From assembly GCA_001189275.1 (NCBI GenBank), contig CP012158.1:558001-622000 (forward strand): a stretch of 64,000 bases of DNA. Direction: 5' to 3'. The notes beneath the pieces were generated by a model. It saw only the letters and a program-made list of their open reading frames with translations, had not been told where the DNA came from and ran no database searches. Source of the stretch: Pyrobaculum sp. WP30. GTDB lineage: Archaea > Thermoproteota > Thermoprotei > Thermoproteales > Thermoproteaceae. How positions within the stretch are numbered: position 1 is the first letter of the stretch; the number at the start of each line of letters is the position of its first letter. Positions 50,239 through 59,829 of the stretch are shown piece by piece. The translations under genes were made by a program, and so were the position numbers.

Positions 50239-51474
50239 TTAGAAAAGCACGTAGGCCACGAGGGGCATCACCAGGCCGAGGGCAGTCGACACGAAGGCGG
50301 TATACGAGGAGGTGATGTTGTCGGCAATGGGGCTCGGCGCCTCGGCGACCATCCGCAGAGCCCGTAGGTAATACGGCGTGGCCATGGCGCTGTTTACCAC
50401 GATCCACAACACCAGAAACGCCGCGATTGCGGCGGGGTACGACAAGGCGAGAAGAACCAGAAAGAGCTTTGGCCAGAAGCCGAGAAGCGGCGGGAGCCCG
50501 AGTAGGGAGAGGATATTAAGCACGTTCAAGGCGCTCCTCCTCGGCGGGAGCAGGTCGGAAAACGCCGTGGTCAAGTAGCCGAAAACTCCCGCCTTGGCGA
50601 GACCTGAGGTCAAGGCCTCCAGAACCACCACCAAAGCCGCTAGGTCGGCCGCAGAGACGTATATGCCGAAGAGTTGCGGGGTCGTCGCCGGCTCGCCGAG
50701 CCACCACACGAGGGCGACCGCCGCCAGCGCGTAAGACATGTGCGCGATGGAGGACCACGCCATGACTCTGCCGAGGGTCTTCGCCGTAAGGCCTGCCACG
50801 TTGGCCACAAGCATCGACGCCAGGGCCACCACCAACGCCGTTAGGCCGACCGCGCCGTCTCCCGGCAGAGATCTAAACAGCGTAAGCAAGACGAAGAGTG
50901 CGGTCACCTTGCTAAACGCCGCAAGAGCCGCCGCGCCTCTCGGCGAGCCCAAGGCGTAGGCATCCACAACCCAGGCGTGAAACGGCGCAATCCCCAGCTC
51001 AAACATGAAACCCAGCACTGCCAGGTAGAGTCCTTGGACCCAGCCGTAGGCCGCCAAGGCGTAGCCCAGCACGATGAGCACCTTCCCCACGCCTGAGAAG
51101 ACAAGATACTTCATGGCTCCCTCCACGTTTTCCCGGGTCCTCTCCATGGCGAGGAGCCCGTACACGGCGGCTGTGGCAAGCGCCAGCGCTATCAGCCCGT
51201 ACACAGGTGGCGCCCCGGCGTAGTAGACATACGCCGCCAGAACCGCCGCTGAGGCGGAGAACGCCAGGGCAAAGCCAAAGGCCCCCATGCGCCAGTCCAG
51301 AGACAGAGACAGCGCTACGACGGCGATCACCACGCCTATTGGCAGGCCGAGATACGCCGAGATGGCGAGCAACATCGCAGACGTCGCCGCGGCCACGTAG
51401 CGCCCCTCCAGCCTGCCTGCAACCACCGCGGCGGCAGACAGCGCTAGGATCAGGTAGGCAAATAGGTCAATCAT
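50239..51474 (-). CDS. nuoN: complex I-like subunit N (NuoN)
   Basis: A 411-aa Mrp-antiporter-like membrane protein with about twelve helices: YLVFSGVGKVLIVLGYALAAYG, ELGIAPFHAWVVDAYALGSPRGAAALAAFSKVTALFVLL (with the conserved Lys in helix 7-8) and MAWSSIAHMSYALAAVA. It is one of three proton-pumping subunits of the membrane arm. It is the last gene of the operon and overlaps nuoL by 4 nt. The C-terminal helices are somewhat shorter than in bacterial NuoN (about 480 aa). Confidence 0.9.
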   Translation of the reverse strand: MIDLFAYLILALSAAAVVAGRLEGRYVAAATSAMLLAISAYLGLPIGVVIAVVALSLSLDWRMGAFGFALAFSASAAVLAAYVYYAGAPPVYGLIALALATAAVYGLLAMERTRENVEGAMKYLVFSGVGKVLIVLGYALAAYGWVQGLYLAVLGFMFELGIAPFHAWVVDAYALGSPRGAAALAAFSKVTALFVLLTLFRSLPGDGAVGLTALVVALASMLVANVAGLTAKTLGRVMAWSSIAHMSYALAAVALVWWLGEPATTPQLFGIYVSAADLAALVVVLEALTSGLAKAGVFGYLTTAFSDLLPPRRSALNVLNILSLLGLPPLLGFWPKLFLVLLALSYPAAIAAFLVLWIVVNSAMATPYYLRALRMVAEAPSPIADNITSSYTAFVSTALGLVMPLVAYVLF

Positions 51475-53324
51475 AGCACCACCAGCAGAAGCAGTGTTAT
51501 CAATATGCCCAACACGCCGTATAGCACGTAGAGGCTGATGTTGCCCGTGATCAGTCTCCTAGCCCAGTTTGACAACGTCTCGAAAACCCCCGGAATCGCG
51601 TTGTGGTACAAGCCGTCAAACAGCCCCCTGTCGAACACCACGTAGATAAACCTAGAGAACCAGAGATACAGCAGTGGGAGTACGCCGTCGTAGAGGATGG
51701 GCAGATAGAACCTGCGGTAGGCCACCTCCCACAGGGGCCTCAACGCCTCGGATCTCACGCCGGGGAGCCAGATGTACAACACAAGGCCTGTCAGGAAGCC
51801 CAGCAACACCGCTATGAGGGCCTCGGTTAGTGGGAACTTCACAAACACGGCGAAGTAGGCGCCTAGCGCCAGCGTGGCCACCGCAAGCGCCGTGTAGGGT
51901 AGCCACATGAGAAGCGGCGCCTCGTGCACCTCCTTAGGCTCCTTCCCGTGCACAAAGGTGAGGCCGATCAGCCGCAGGCCGTAAATAGGCGTGATGAACA
52001 GAAGCAGATAAAGCGCCGGCGCAAGCCAATCCACGTGATACACATGACCGGCCTCCAGCACGTTTTCCAGGGCCAAGTCTTTGGTTACGTACCCCACGAA
52101 GGGCGGGATGCCCACGAGGCTTAACATGGAGAGAGACATGGCGACGGCCGTGATCTTCATGTGGCGCCACAGCCTGCCCACCTCGCCTATGAAGCGCGTG
52201 CCAGCCTCATGGATCACTGCGCCGAAGCCCATGAAGAGAGACGCCTTAGAAACGGCGTGACCCACTATGTGCAGAAAGGCGAAAAACAGCAGGCCCTGCA
52301 ACAACTCGTGCTCGTGCAGGCCGAGGAGCCCCGCGGCGCCGGCCGCAGCTGCAATTATGCCCAGATTCGCCGCTGTGGAGCCCGCGAGCACAAGTTTAAA
52401 CTCCATGGCCGTCAAGGCGATTATGGTAGCAACCAGCGCCGTGGCCACCCCCACCACTGTCACAACCCAGAAATACAGCTCCGCCCCGGGCACAAGCAGA
52501 AAGATAGGCGTAGTCACGATCAACACATAAACTCCAGCCTTAACCATAGTAGCTGCGTGGATAAGCGCAGAGACGCTCGTGGGGCCCGTCATTGCTGTGA
52601 GGAGCCACTCGTGGAATGGGAACTGCGCACTTTTGGTGAAGGGCCCGAGGGCGAAGAAGAGCAGTGGGACTATCCCCAGCGTCTTCAGGGCCCCGGCGTG
52701 TGTGAGAGCTGTAAGCGAGACTGTGCCTGTGACTGCGTAGAATAAGGCAATCGCCACGAGGAAGAAGGAGTCGCCGAAGCGCACTGTCAATATGGCGCGG
52801 AGGCCAGCTTTGCTGGGCGTCCACCAATAAGGCACGCCGAACACCTTCTCCTCCTTGCCGACCCACTTGTCGTACTCGTCTCTGTACCAGTGGCCTATGA
52901 GAGCCCAGGAGGCCAGCCCAACGCCCTCCCAGCCCGCGAGGAGGAACCAGAGGTTGTCCGCATACACAATTATCAACATGGAGGTGGCGAAGAAGCCGAA
53001 GAAGAACCAGTACCACCCGGGCCTGTAGTCTCCCTCCATGTACTTCACCGAGTAGAGCGAAATCGCCGCTATCAGCCACGCCACCAACACTCCCATGGGG
53101 AGGCTGAAGTGGTCCAGCCGCACGGCGATTTCGGCGCCTATCGAGCCTATCCAGGTTACGCTGTAGACGCCCGGCTTGATAGACATATATACATACGTCG
53201 CCAGCAACGCTGAGACGAAGGTGCCTAGGGTGACCGCCCACGTCTTGAACTTCTCGGCTGTGCTAAACAGCGAGATGAGGGAGGCGATGAGCGGCGCGAA
53301 AATGGTGAGAAGTACTACTTCCAT
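51471..53324 (-). CDS. nuoL: complex I-like subunit L (NuoL)
   Basis: A 617-aa protein with about sixteen helices. It has YSVKYMEGDYRPGWYWFFFGFFATSM, LVGLASWALIGHWY, FHEWLLTAMTGPTSVSALIHAATMVKAGVYV and LVGIPPFVGYVTKDLALENVLEA, all typical of NuoL/NdhF. The long amphipathic C-terminal helix expected of NuoL is present around 545-590. It pumps protons or Na+ in the respiratory complex. Overlaps nuoM by 10 nt. Confidence 0.94.
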   Translation of the reverse strand: MEVVLLTIFAPLIASLISLFSTAEKFKTWAVTLGTFVSALLATYVYMSIKPGVYSVTWIGSIGAEIAVRLDHFSLPMGVLVAWLIAAISLYSVKYMEGDYRPGWYWFFFGFFATSMLIIVYADNLWFLLAGWEGVGLASWALIGHWYRDEYDKWVGKEEKVFGVPYWWTPSKAGLRAILTVRFGDSFFLVAIALFYAVTGTVSLTALTHAGALKTLGIVPLLFFALGPFTKSAQFPFHEWLLTAMTGPTSVSALIHAATMVKAGVYVLIVTTPIFLLVPGAELYFWVVTVVGVATALVATIIALTAMEFKLVLAGSTAANLGIIAAAAGAAGLLGLHEHELLQGLLFFAFLHIVGHAVSKASLFMGFGAVIHEAGTRFIGEVGRLWRHMKITAVAMSLSMLSLVGIPPFVGYVTKDLALENVLEAGHVYHVDWLAPALYLLLFITPIYGLRLIGLTFVHGKEPKEVHEAPLLMWLPYTALAVATLALGAYFAVFVKFPLTEALIAVLLGFLTGLVLYIWLPGVRSEALRPLWEVAYRRFYLPILYDGVLPLLYLWFSRFIYVVFDRGLFDGLYHNAIPGVFETLSNWARRLITGNISLYVLYGVLGILITLLLLVVL

Positions 53325-54745
53325 AGCCCCGCCGCAACTATAGTCTTATATATATTGTCCGCCAGTGCGCTGGAAAACGGCGGCAGAAACAGAAGCACAG
53401 AGAGGAATGCCACGACCACGATTGACATAAGCGCTATGTCCACGGGTCCCCGGTCCTCCCGCTTGTGCGGCCCGAAGAACACAACGCGGATTGTGTTGAA
53501 GGCGTAGATGCCGGTGATCAACAGCACAACGGCGTACGGGATGTAGTACATGTAGCCCTGTATGAAATACTTCGCATAAGCCACAGTGAGGAGGATTTCA
53601 GACACCATGCCCACGGTCAAGATGCCAGCGAGGTTAAGGAAGCCCACGATCGCCGCGCCAGCCAGCTCGGGCCTCCAGCCGTAGAGCCCGCCCATCTTCT
53701 CGACGTCGCGCGTATGGAGATACATGATGAAGTAGCCCGCCGTCATGAAGAGGACGGCTTTGCCGAGGCCGTGGCTGAGGTAGAAAAGGGCGGCCGCCGT
53801 GTAGCCGTGGGGGTTGAACAACGCGACGCCGAGTAGGAGGTAGCCCATTTGGCTTACTGTGGAGTAGGCGAAGAGTCTTTTGATGTCTTTCTGTAGAAAG
53901 GCCATGAGGCCGCCGTATATCGCAGTGGCAATTGCGTAGTAGACTAGCCACTTGACCCACTCGGCGTTTGGCACGACGTACATAGCTACAGAGGCGATTA
54001 GGTAGCCGCCGATTCCCACAAGCACGGGCGACAGAAGAGCCGACAGGGGGGTGGGCGCCTCGGCGTGTACGTAGGGGAGCCACATATGTACGCCTAAGGC
54101 CGCCATTTTGATAAGAGAGCCTATCAGAATCAGGAGGAAGGCAGTCTGGTCAGCGCCTAGATACTTAAGATCCGTCAGCAGGGGCACGTAATATACACCT
54201 TTAAGGTACAGGAGGAGGAAGCCGGCGAGTACGAGCAAAGCGCCGAGGTGAGACCACACTAGGTACATGACAGTTATTCTCACTCTGTCGCCGTAGCCGT
54301 AGTAAAGCACTTGGAACAACGACGCTATCAAGGCTATTTCGATGAAGACGTAGACCATGATTAGGTTGGCCGCCACAAAGGCGCCGGCCAGTCCACCGAC
54401 GAAGAAGCCATAGGTCAGGTAGAAGATAGAGGAGTCGCGGCCGAGTTCATGACTTCTGTGTTCCATGTAGGGCGGGCTGTACAAAGCGACGAAGATGCCC
54501 ACCAGCGCCACGGTGAAGGCAAATACGCCGTTGAAGGGCGTTATCTTAAACGCAGTGATGTCAAACCCTTGGAAGGAGCCCTCGACAAACTCCCAGCCTG
54601 TGAAGACTGAATATGCCGATATCAAGAGGAGGGGCATCAACGCGATGGCTGAGATGTAGCCAGCGAGGTAAGACGACCTCCTCGCCGCTACGTATGCCGC
54701 CAACGACAACGCCATGGGTATGAGGATGGAGAGTAGGATCATCAT
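53315..54745 (-). CDS. nuoM: complex I-like subunit M (NuoM)
   Basis: A 476-aa protein with about fourteen helices; ENLM-like VYVFIEIALIASLFQVLYY, KMAALGVHMWLPYVHAEAPTPLSALLSPVLVGIGGYLI and RLFAYSTVSQMGYLLLGVAL match NuoM. It belongs to the antiporter trio of the membrane arm. Overlaps nuoK by 4 nt upstream and nuoL by 10 nt downstream. Confidence 0.93.
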   Translation of the reverse strand: MMILLSILIPMALSLAAYVAARRSSYLAGYISAIALMPLLLISAYSVFTGWEFVEGSFQGFDITAFKITPFNGVFAFTVALVGIFVALYSPPYMEHRSHELGRDSSIFYLTYGFFVGGLAGAFVAANLIMVYVFIEIALIASLFQVLYYGYGDRVRITVMYLVWSHLGALLVLAGFLLLYLKGVYYVPLLTDLKYLGADQTAFLLILIGSLIKMAALGVHMWLPYVHAEAPTPLSALLSPVLVGIGGYLIASVAMYVVPNAEWVKWLVYYAIATAIYGGLMAFLQKDIKRLFAYSTVSQMGYLLLGVALFNPHGYTAAALFYLSHGLGKAVLFMTAGYFIMYLHTRDVEKMGGLYGWRPELAGAAIVGFLNLAGILTVGMVSEILLTVAYAKYFIQGYMYYIPYAVVLLITGIYAFNTIRVVFFGPHKREDRGPVDIALMSIVVVAFLSVLLFLPPFSSALADNIYKTIVAAGLWK

Positions 54746-55035
54746 ACCTCCCTCCCGCTGGCGGCTGCCGAGATGTCTGTGGCTTTGGTAAGCATGTAGT
54801 TGCGGTATATCAACGCGGCGAGAATGGAGGCTTCAGAGACGCTTATCATGACTAAGACTAGGACTCCGTAGAATAGGAGACCTGGGTTGTTGGCCGCCAG
54901 GGGGGCCAACGCGGCGAAGGCCCCCACAGTCGCGAGCTCTAGAGCGATTAAGACTCTTACCAGGTTTCTAGTTACTGCGATGTTGTATAGACCGAGGAGT
55001 ATAAGTATAAACCCGACGACGACTGGTGGGCTCAT
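54742..55035 (-). CDS. nuoK: complex I-like subunit K (NuoK)
   Basis: A 97-aa protein with three membrane helices and the NuoK acidic-residue helix: NLVRVLIALELATVGAFAAL with Glu in helix 2, and VSEASILAALIYRNYML with Glu in helix 3. It is part of the proton channel linker of complex I. Overlaps nuoJ by 4 nt and nuoM by 4 nt. Confidence 0.92.
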   Translation of the reverse strand: MSPPVVVGFILILLGLYNIAVTRNLVRVLIALELATVGAFAALAPLAANNPGLLFYGVLVLVMISVSEASILAALIYRNYMLTKATDISAAASGREV

Positions 55036-55457
55036 GTCCTCTTCGACACTTCGATGCTTACTAGTAGGGAAACTGCCGCGACTCCTATCAACATGATTAC
55101 TGCGGTTAAAAGATCGCCTAGCTGAACCGGCACCGGCTTAGCTGGTGGGGCTTCCCACAACAACGCTCCTAGAGCTGCCGCTACTAGGAATACCAAGGTA
55201 GAGGCGAGGAAGTATCTGCCTCCCCATCTCTGGACGCCGCCGTACATGGCGGCTGTGATGATTACTAACAACATCACTGCCCCTATGTAGATGACGAAGA
55301 TCAGAAAGGCAGAGGCGAACTGCGCGAGATAGGCGTAGTAGGCGCCTACGGCGCCTGCGGCTGACGCCAGACTCACGGCTGAGTAAACGTTGTCCCGGGA
55401 GTATACCGTTAACAACCCAAAAAACAGAGCCGCCAATAGGAGTATGAGGTCTATCAT
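55032..55457 (-). CDS. nuoJ: complex I-like subunit J (NuoJ)
   Basis: A 141-aa protein with five helices and the NuoJ core SAFLIFVIYIGAVMLLVIITA in helix 3. It is a membrane-arm subunit of the complex. The 30-nt gap to nuoI upstream contains no separate promoter of note. It is shorter than bacterial NuoJ (about 180 aa) at the C-terminus. Confidence 0.92.
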   Translation of the reverse strand: MIDLILLLAALFFGLLTVYSRDNVYSAVSLASAAGAVGAYYAYLAQFASAFLIFVIYIGAVMLLVIITAAMYGGVQRWGGRYFLASTLVFLVAAALGALLWEAPPAKPVPVQLGDLLTAVIMLIGVAAVSLLVSIEVSKRT

Positions 55458-55487
55458 AATGTTTAAGTAAGTAAAGCTTTTAAAGTA

Positions 55488-55970
55488 TTACCCATGTACT
55501 CGAATCTTCTTGGGAACTCCTCCTTCGTACTTAATAGCCACCTTGACTGATTTATAGGGCTCTTGAATCTTGGGAGGTTCTCTCTCCATGTCGGGGGTGT
55601 ATATCATCTCTTTGTAGTCGTACCAGGCGAGCTCCTTTATGCCAGTGCCGTATAGGGCGTCTGTGGGGCAGACGTCTATGCAGAAGTGACACATGATACA
55701 TCGGCCGTAGTCTATGCCGGGGTACCGCTTCCCGTTTGGTGCTAGATACATCTTTATGGCGTTAGTGGGGCAGATCCTTGCGCACATCATGCAGGAGGTG
55801 CATTTCTCCGTCCACAGTCCTATCCAGCCGCGCAACCTGCCGTATTCAAGCTTCTCGTAGGGGTAGTACACTGTGATTCTTTCCGGCTTGACGAAGTTTC
55901 TGGCGGCTACCGCTAACGCATCTATGGTGGCTTTTACAACACCCCCCAGCGTCATCTTTTCACCAGTCAT
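55488..55970 (-). CDS. nuoI: complex I-like subunit I (NuoI), 2[4Fe-4S] ferredoxin-type
   Basis: A 160-aa iron-sulfur subunit with two CxxCxxCxxxCP motifs: CTSCMMCARICPTNAIKMYL and CIMCHFCIDVCPTDALYGTG. These carry clusters N6a/N6b in the peripheral arm of complex I. ATG at 55970 overlaps the nuoH stop (ATGA). Because no NADH-binding module is in the operon, the electron source may be ferredoxin or another donor. Confidence 0.93.
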   Translation of the reverse strand: MTGEKMTLGGVVKATIDALAVAARNFVKPERITVYYPYEKLEYGRLRGWIGLWTEKCTSCMMCARICPTNAIKMYLAPNGKRYPGIDYGRCIMCHFCIDVCPTDALYGTGIKELAWYDYKEMIYTPDMEREPPKIQEPYKSVKVAIKYEGGVPKKIRVHG

Positions 55971-56998
55971 GGCACCACGCCTCCGAGACGTAGCGCGGCA
56001 GACCACAACACGGCGAGGAAACCCAGCACTAAAAGTCCACGCCAGCCGAGAACCAGCGTATGGTCTAGCCTAAGCACCGGCATCGCGGCGCGTAGGAAGG
56101 CGAAGAAGAACATGAGCACAGTGGTCTTGAGAAAGACCCATAGGGCAAGTATTAGATGTCCTATCACGTCCTGGGGCCATGGGCCGGGGGCGTAGCCTGG
56201 GAGCGCCCAGCCGCCGAGAAAGAGGAGGGTGGCGAGGAAGGAATAGGAGAAGGTGGCGTAGTAGGTGCCGCCGGCGAAGGAAAGTACTAGGAATATACCG
56301 CCATAGTCGCTGTAGGGGCCGGTGGCCACGTCGCCTTCGTAATCCGCTATCTCAAAGGGGAAGCGGGCTGTGGCCATTGCCGTAGTTATGACGAAGACTA
56401 GGAATGCTATGGGGTTGAGAACAGCCCCCACCAGTAGTGTCTGTTTCTGCACTATCTCAAGAGGGTTTAACGTGCCGTAGAGTATAGCCATGGCCAAGAA
56501 GGACAGAATCAACGGCAGTTCGTAGGCCGCGACGAGTAACGCCTCCCGCGCGGCGCCGATGTAGGCAAACTTGTTGTTTACAGACCAGCCGATCACTACC
56601 ACCGATATTGAGACTAAGAGGAGTATAACTAGTGAAAATACGAGGCCGTGGGGGAGTAGGGCGGGGTCTTTGATTAGCCTCAGCTCGGGGGTGAGGGGGA
56701 GGAGGAGGGAGGCTCCGAACGCCAAAGTGACAAATATGGCGGGGCTCCAGGTGAAGAGTAGCTTGTGGGCGCCTCTCGGCACTATAGGTTCGCTTATGAT
56801 GAATTTGAAGGCGTCTGCCAACAGCTGTAGGTAGCCGCCGAGTTGCGGCGACACGTGGTACGGCCCGACACGCATCTGCACCCTCGCGGCGGCTTTCCGC
56901 TCGAACCACACCACTGTGAGGAGGACTCCGCCTGAGGCTGCAAACATGAGTATGAAAAACCAGAGGCGGGGCGAGAGGAGGAGACTCCAGATGTTCAT
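55967..56998 (-). CDS. nuoH: complex I-like subunit H (NuoH)
   Basis: A 343-aa membrane subunit with about eight helices that anchors the peripheral arm and forms part of the quinone site. It has VVWFERKAAARVQMRVGPYHVSPQLGGYLQLLADAFKFI, VIGWSVNNKFAYIGAAREALLVAAYELPLILS and FEIADYEGDVATGPYSDYGGI, all conserved in NuoH/ND1. Overlaps nuoI by 4 nt. Confidence 0.95.
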   Translation of the reverse strand: MNIWSLLLSPRLWFFILMFAASGGVLLTVVWFERKAAARVQMRVGPYHVSPQLGGYLQLLADAFKFIISEPIVPRGAHKLLFTWSPAIFVTLAFGASLLLPLTPELRLIKDPALLPHGLVFSLVILLLVSISVVVIGWSVNNKFAYIGAAREALLVAAYELPLILSFLAMAILYGTLNPLEIVQKQTLLVGAVLNPIAFLVFVITTAMATARFPFEIADYEGDVATGPYSDYGGIFLVLSFAGGTYYATFSYSFLATLLFLGGWALPGYAPGPWPQDVIGHLILALWVFLKTTVLMFFFAFLRAAMPVLRLDHTLVLGWRGLLVLGFLAVLWSAALRLGGVVP

Positions 56999-57027
56999 GG
57001 TTACGTCTAAATATGCATTTTAATCTA

Positions 57028-58236
57028 TTACCGATCCTGCTCCGGCGGGAAGTAGCCAAATGAGCCGTATATGGCGGGCAGGTCCATGAGCCTCGCGCCT
57101 ATGAAGGCCTTTATCATGGCGCGTAGGTTCTGCCAAGACGGCGTCGATATCCTGACTCTGTAAGGCTTCTCGGAGCCGTCGCCGTAGACGTGGAAGAAGT
57201 AGCGGCCGCGGCCGCCCTCTGTGATGCCGAGACCCTCGCCCTCTGGCAACCTAGAGGTGAAGAGGGCACCCAGTCTTATGAGTTGGTTTGCGGTCTCCTT
57301 CTGCTTCGGCGGCATTCTGTGAAGCACCGCCTCGCCCACGAGGGGCCCGTCTCTAGGCGCGCGGTCGAGGGCTTGTCTAATTATCCTGGCGCTTTGTCTT
57401 ATCTCACATATCCTCACCATAGTCCTGGCTAGGGAGTCGCCGCCGTCCTCCACACACACGTCCCATTCGAACTCGTCGTAGATGCCGTATTTATATACGC
57501 GGCGGGCGTCCCAGTCTATGCCGGAGCCGCGGGCGCCGGGGCCGGTGGCCATGAGCCTCGCCGCGTCTTCCCTGCCTAGGTAACCCACCTCCTTGAGTCT
57601 GTAGTAGCCCACTGGGTTCTTGACGACGACGCGGACGAACTCATCTATTTTCTTCTCTAAATAATCCAGAAAGCCCTTCGTCTGTTCGTAGAAGGCGTCT
57701 GGCGGCGCAGTGCGGACGCCACCGGGGAGGACCCAGGTGGGGGTTGTCCTTGAGCCAGAAACCATGGCCCAGAGCTGCACCACCAGCTCTCTGAGGCCGA
57801 AGCCCCACATGAAGCCGGTGGATGAGCCTATCATTATGGCATGGAGGCCCAGGTCGTATAAGTGGGTGGAGATGCGGCTTAGTTCGGCCATTATGACTCT
57901 GAGGTACTGAGCCCTGGGCGAGACGTCCATCTTGGCTAGGCGCTCTATGGCCGTGGAGTAGGCCCAGGTGACGTTTATGGCGTCTGGTAGAGAAAGCCTC
58001 TCGAAGAGTGGTATGTTCTGTATCCAGTGCCGGGTTTCGCCTAGCTTCTCCATGGTGCGGTGGACGTAGCCTGGGTCCGGCGTGACGTTGACCACTACGT
58101 CGCCGTCTACCTCCACTATGAAGCGGGTGTGTCCCGAGGTGGGGTGTTGCGGCCCCCAGAAAAGATCGAGAACGCGGCGGCCGCCCTCTAGTTTTTCCTC
58201 TTTTAAAACTAAGCCATATTCCTCTGACTTGATCAT
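57028..58236 (-). CDS. nuoD: complex I-like subunit D (NuoD, 49-kDa)
   Basis: A 402-aa protein: LDLFWGPQHPTSGHTRFIVEVDGD, GYVHRTMEKLGETRHW, LEYxERLS-like FERLSLPDAINVTWAYS and the C-terminal FGYFPPEQDR match NuoD, the quinone-reductase subunit. It is the first gene of the operon and stands without a nuoC fusion. A promoter is near 58260; upstream is a divergent gene. nuoA, B and C are missing here. Confidence 0.95.
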   Translation of the reverse strand: MIKSEEYGLVLKEEKLEGGRRVLDLFWGPQHPTSGHTRFIVEVDGDVVVNVTPDPGYVHRTMEKLGETRHWIQNIPLFERLSLPDAINVTWAYSTAIERLAKMDVSPRAQYLRVIMAELSRISTHLYDLGLHAIMIGSSTGFMWGFGLRELVVQLWAMVSGSRTTPTWVLPGGVRTAPPDAFYEQTKGFLDYLEKKIDEFVRVVVKNPVGYYRLKEVGYLGREDAARLMATGPGARGSGIDWDARRVYKYGIYDEFEWDVCVEDGGDSLARTMVRICEIRQSARIIRQALDRAPRDGPLVGEAVLHRMPPKQKETANQLIRLGALFTSRLPEGEGLGITEGGRGRYFFHVYGDGSEKPYRVRISTPSWQNLRAMIKAFIGARLMDLPAIYGSFGYFPPEQDR

Positions 58237-58282
58237 ATCTGAACGATGAATTAACTATTTATCTATAATCTCCTCCCAGGCC

Positions 58283-59179
58283 ATGTGGATATTTGCTGTG
58301 GCGATTTTGGCCTATGAGCTTTTGCATCTTGCCGCCGAGGCTTCTATGCGCGCGACGCCAAGCGGCAGCTGTAGGGCTGTGGTGTTTTTGCCCGTCAGAA
58401 GACCTCGCGATTTGCGGAGATTCGCGGGGGTGGTGGACTACGTAGTGGTAGACGACGAGGTGGACGCAGAGGCGGCTGAGGCGGCGGGGCTTAGGTGGGT
58501 TTTAAACAAGTACGGGGACAAGTCGGGGGCGCTGGCCACGGCTTTGGAGGAGGTGGAGGCAGATCTCTACGTCTTTATCGACGACGACGCTTATCCCGGC
58601 CGTTGGCTGGAGGCGCTTCGGGGGGCCTGCGGCAGGTTCGCCACGGCCTACCGCTGGGTGATGGACAGATTTCAGAACCTCTTCTCCCTGGGGGGCTTCG
58701 ACTGGATGGTGTGGAGACGGACCCGGTTTCTCTACGGCGGGGCCATGACGGTGCCGGCGGCGAGAAGGCGGGAGGCGGCGGAGGCGCTTAAGAGGTGCCC
58801 CGTGGACGACATGGCTCTCACTGCGGTGGCTGGCGACATCGAGGTTCTGCCGGTGTTGGTCCCGATGGACGGAGCCGAGGACACGTCGGGCTTCTTCTTA
58901 CGGCAGGCCACGGCGGCTAAGCTGGCGAATTTCAAGCTGTGGCTCGTGGAGACCCTCTACTACGTCTTGTGGACGGCGGTGGCCGTTTTCTTTCCGCCTC
59001 TTTTCCTCATCCACGCGGCGAGGACTGCCCTCAGGTCACGGAGGGCGCTTGGGCGGGTGGACTGGGTCCAGGTCTTGCTCTCTCCACTAGAGAGACCGCT
59101 TCAGGCTTTTATCTTCGCCGCCTCGGCGTTTAGACGTTGTTTCGAGTGGCGGGGCCGGGTGGTGTGTGGCAAATGTTAA
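58283..59179 (+). CDS. family 2 glycosyltransferase, membrane-bound
   Basis: A 298-aa protein with an N-terminal membrane helix and a GT2-like core: VFLPVRRPRDLRRFAGVVDYV, VFIDDDAYPGRWLEAL (DxD-type metal site) and FLYGGAMTVPAARRREA, then VDDMALTAVAGD. Two or three hydrophobic segments end the protein (LVETLYYVLWTAVAVFFPPL). The pattern resembles ceramide-glucosyltransferase-like GT2 enzymes. It is divergent from nuoD. The next gene folE starts 17 nt later. Confidence 0.78.
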   Translation: MWIFAVAILAYELLHLAAEASMRATPSGSCRAVVFLPVRRPRDLRRFAGVVDYVVVDDEVDAEAAEAAGLRWVLNKYGDKSGALATALEEVEADLYVFIDDDAYPGRWLEALRGACGRFATAYRWVMDRFQNLFSLGGFDWMVWRRTRFLYGGAMTVPAARRREAAEALKRCPVDDMALTAVAGDIEVLPVLVPMDGAEDTSGFFLRQATAAKLANFKLWLVETLYYVLWTAVAVFFPPLFLIHAARTALRSRRALGRVDWVQVLLSPLERPLQAFIFAASAFRRCFEWRGRVVCGKC

Positions 59180-59196
59180 AATAGTGTATTCGAGGC

Positions 59197-59769
59197 ATGG
59201 CTGTGATCACTGAGAGCGAACAGAAACTTAAGCCCGAAAGGGCCGTACAAGCTTTGTTGCGACATCTCGGCGAAGATGTGTCTCGGCCTGGAGTGGTCGA
59301 TACGCCTAGGAGGTTTGTGAAGGCTATGGAAGAGTTGACCAGGGGGCTTAGGGAGCCGCCGCCTGAGGTGGTGTTTTTCCCTCTGGAGTACGACGCCGAG
59401 GTGGGGCCGGTAGTTATTGAGAACATAAGCGCCGTGTCTATATGTGAACATCACCTCCTGCCCATCTTGCTACGGGTCTCTGTGGCGTATGTCCCGGGCG
59501 ATGGGGTGCCGGGGCTCAGCAAGGTGATTAAACTAGTGAAGTGGGCCGCGGCGAGGCCTATTATGCAGGAGCGGTTTACCGAGTGGCTTGCTGATCTGCT
59601 CATGGAGAAGCTAAGAGCTAGAGCGGTGAAGGTGAAGGTGTGCGGAGTGCACATGTGTTCCTTCATCAGGGGGGTGCGGGATGAGCACCACAACATGGTG
59701 ACGGAGGCTAAGAGAGGCGAAATAGAGGTTAAGTTGAGGTGTAAAAAACCGCTTAATTGTATAGACTAG
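59197..59769 (+). CDS. folE: GTP cyclohydrolase I
   Basis: A 190-aa enzyme with zinc ligands Cys83, His86 (SICEHHLLP) and Cys154 (CGVHMCSFIRGVRD), and QERFTEWLADLLMEKL and GLSKVIKLVKWAAARPIM as expected for FolE. It converts GTP to 7,8-dihydroneopterin triphosphate, the first step of tetrahydropterin or related pterin synthesis. The neighbouring SDR gene may act in the same route. Confidence 0.95.
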   Translation: MAVITESEQKLKPERAVQALLRHLGEDVSRPGVVDTPRRFVKAMEELTRGLREPPPEVVFFPLEYDAEVGPVVIENISAVSICEHHLLPILLRVSVAYVPGDGVPGLSKVIKLVKWAAARPIMQERFTEWLADLLMEKLRARAVKVKVCGVHMCSFIRGVRDEHHNMVTEAKRGEIEVKLRCKKPLNCID

Positions 59770-59829
59770 TCTGCGGCAACCGGTCTTGACTGCCGGTGTT
59801 ACGAAACAGACAGCCTCGTCGGGGGGTTC

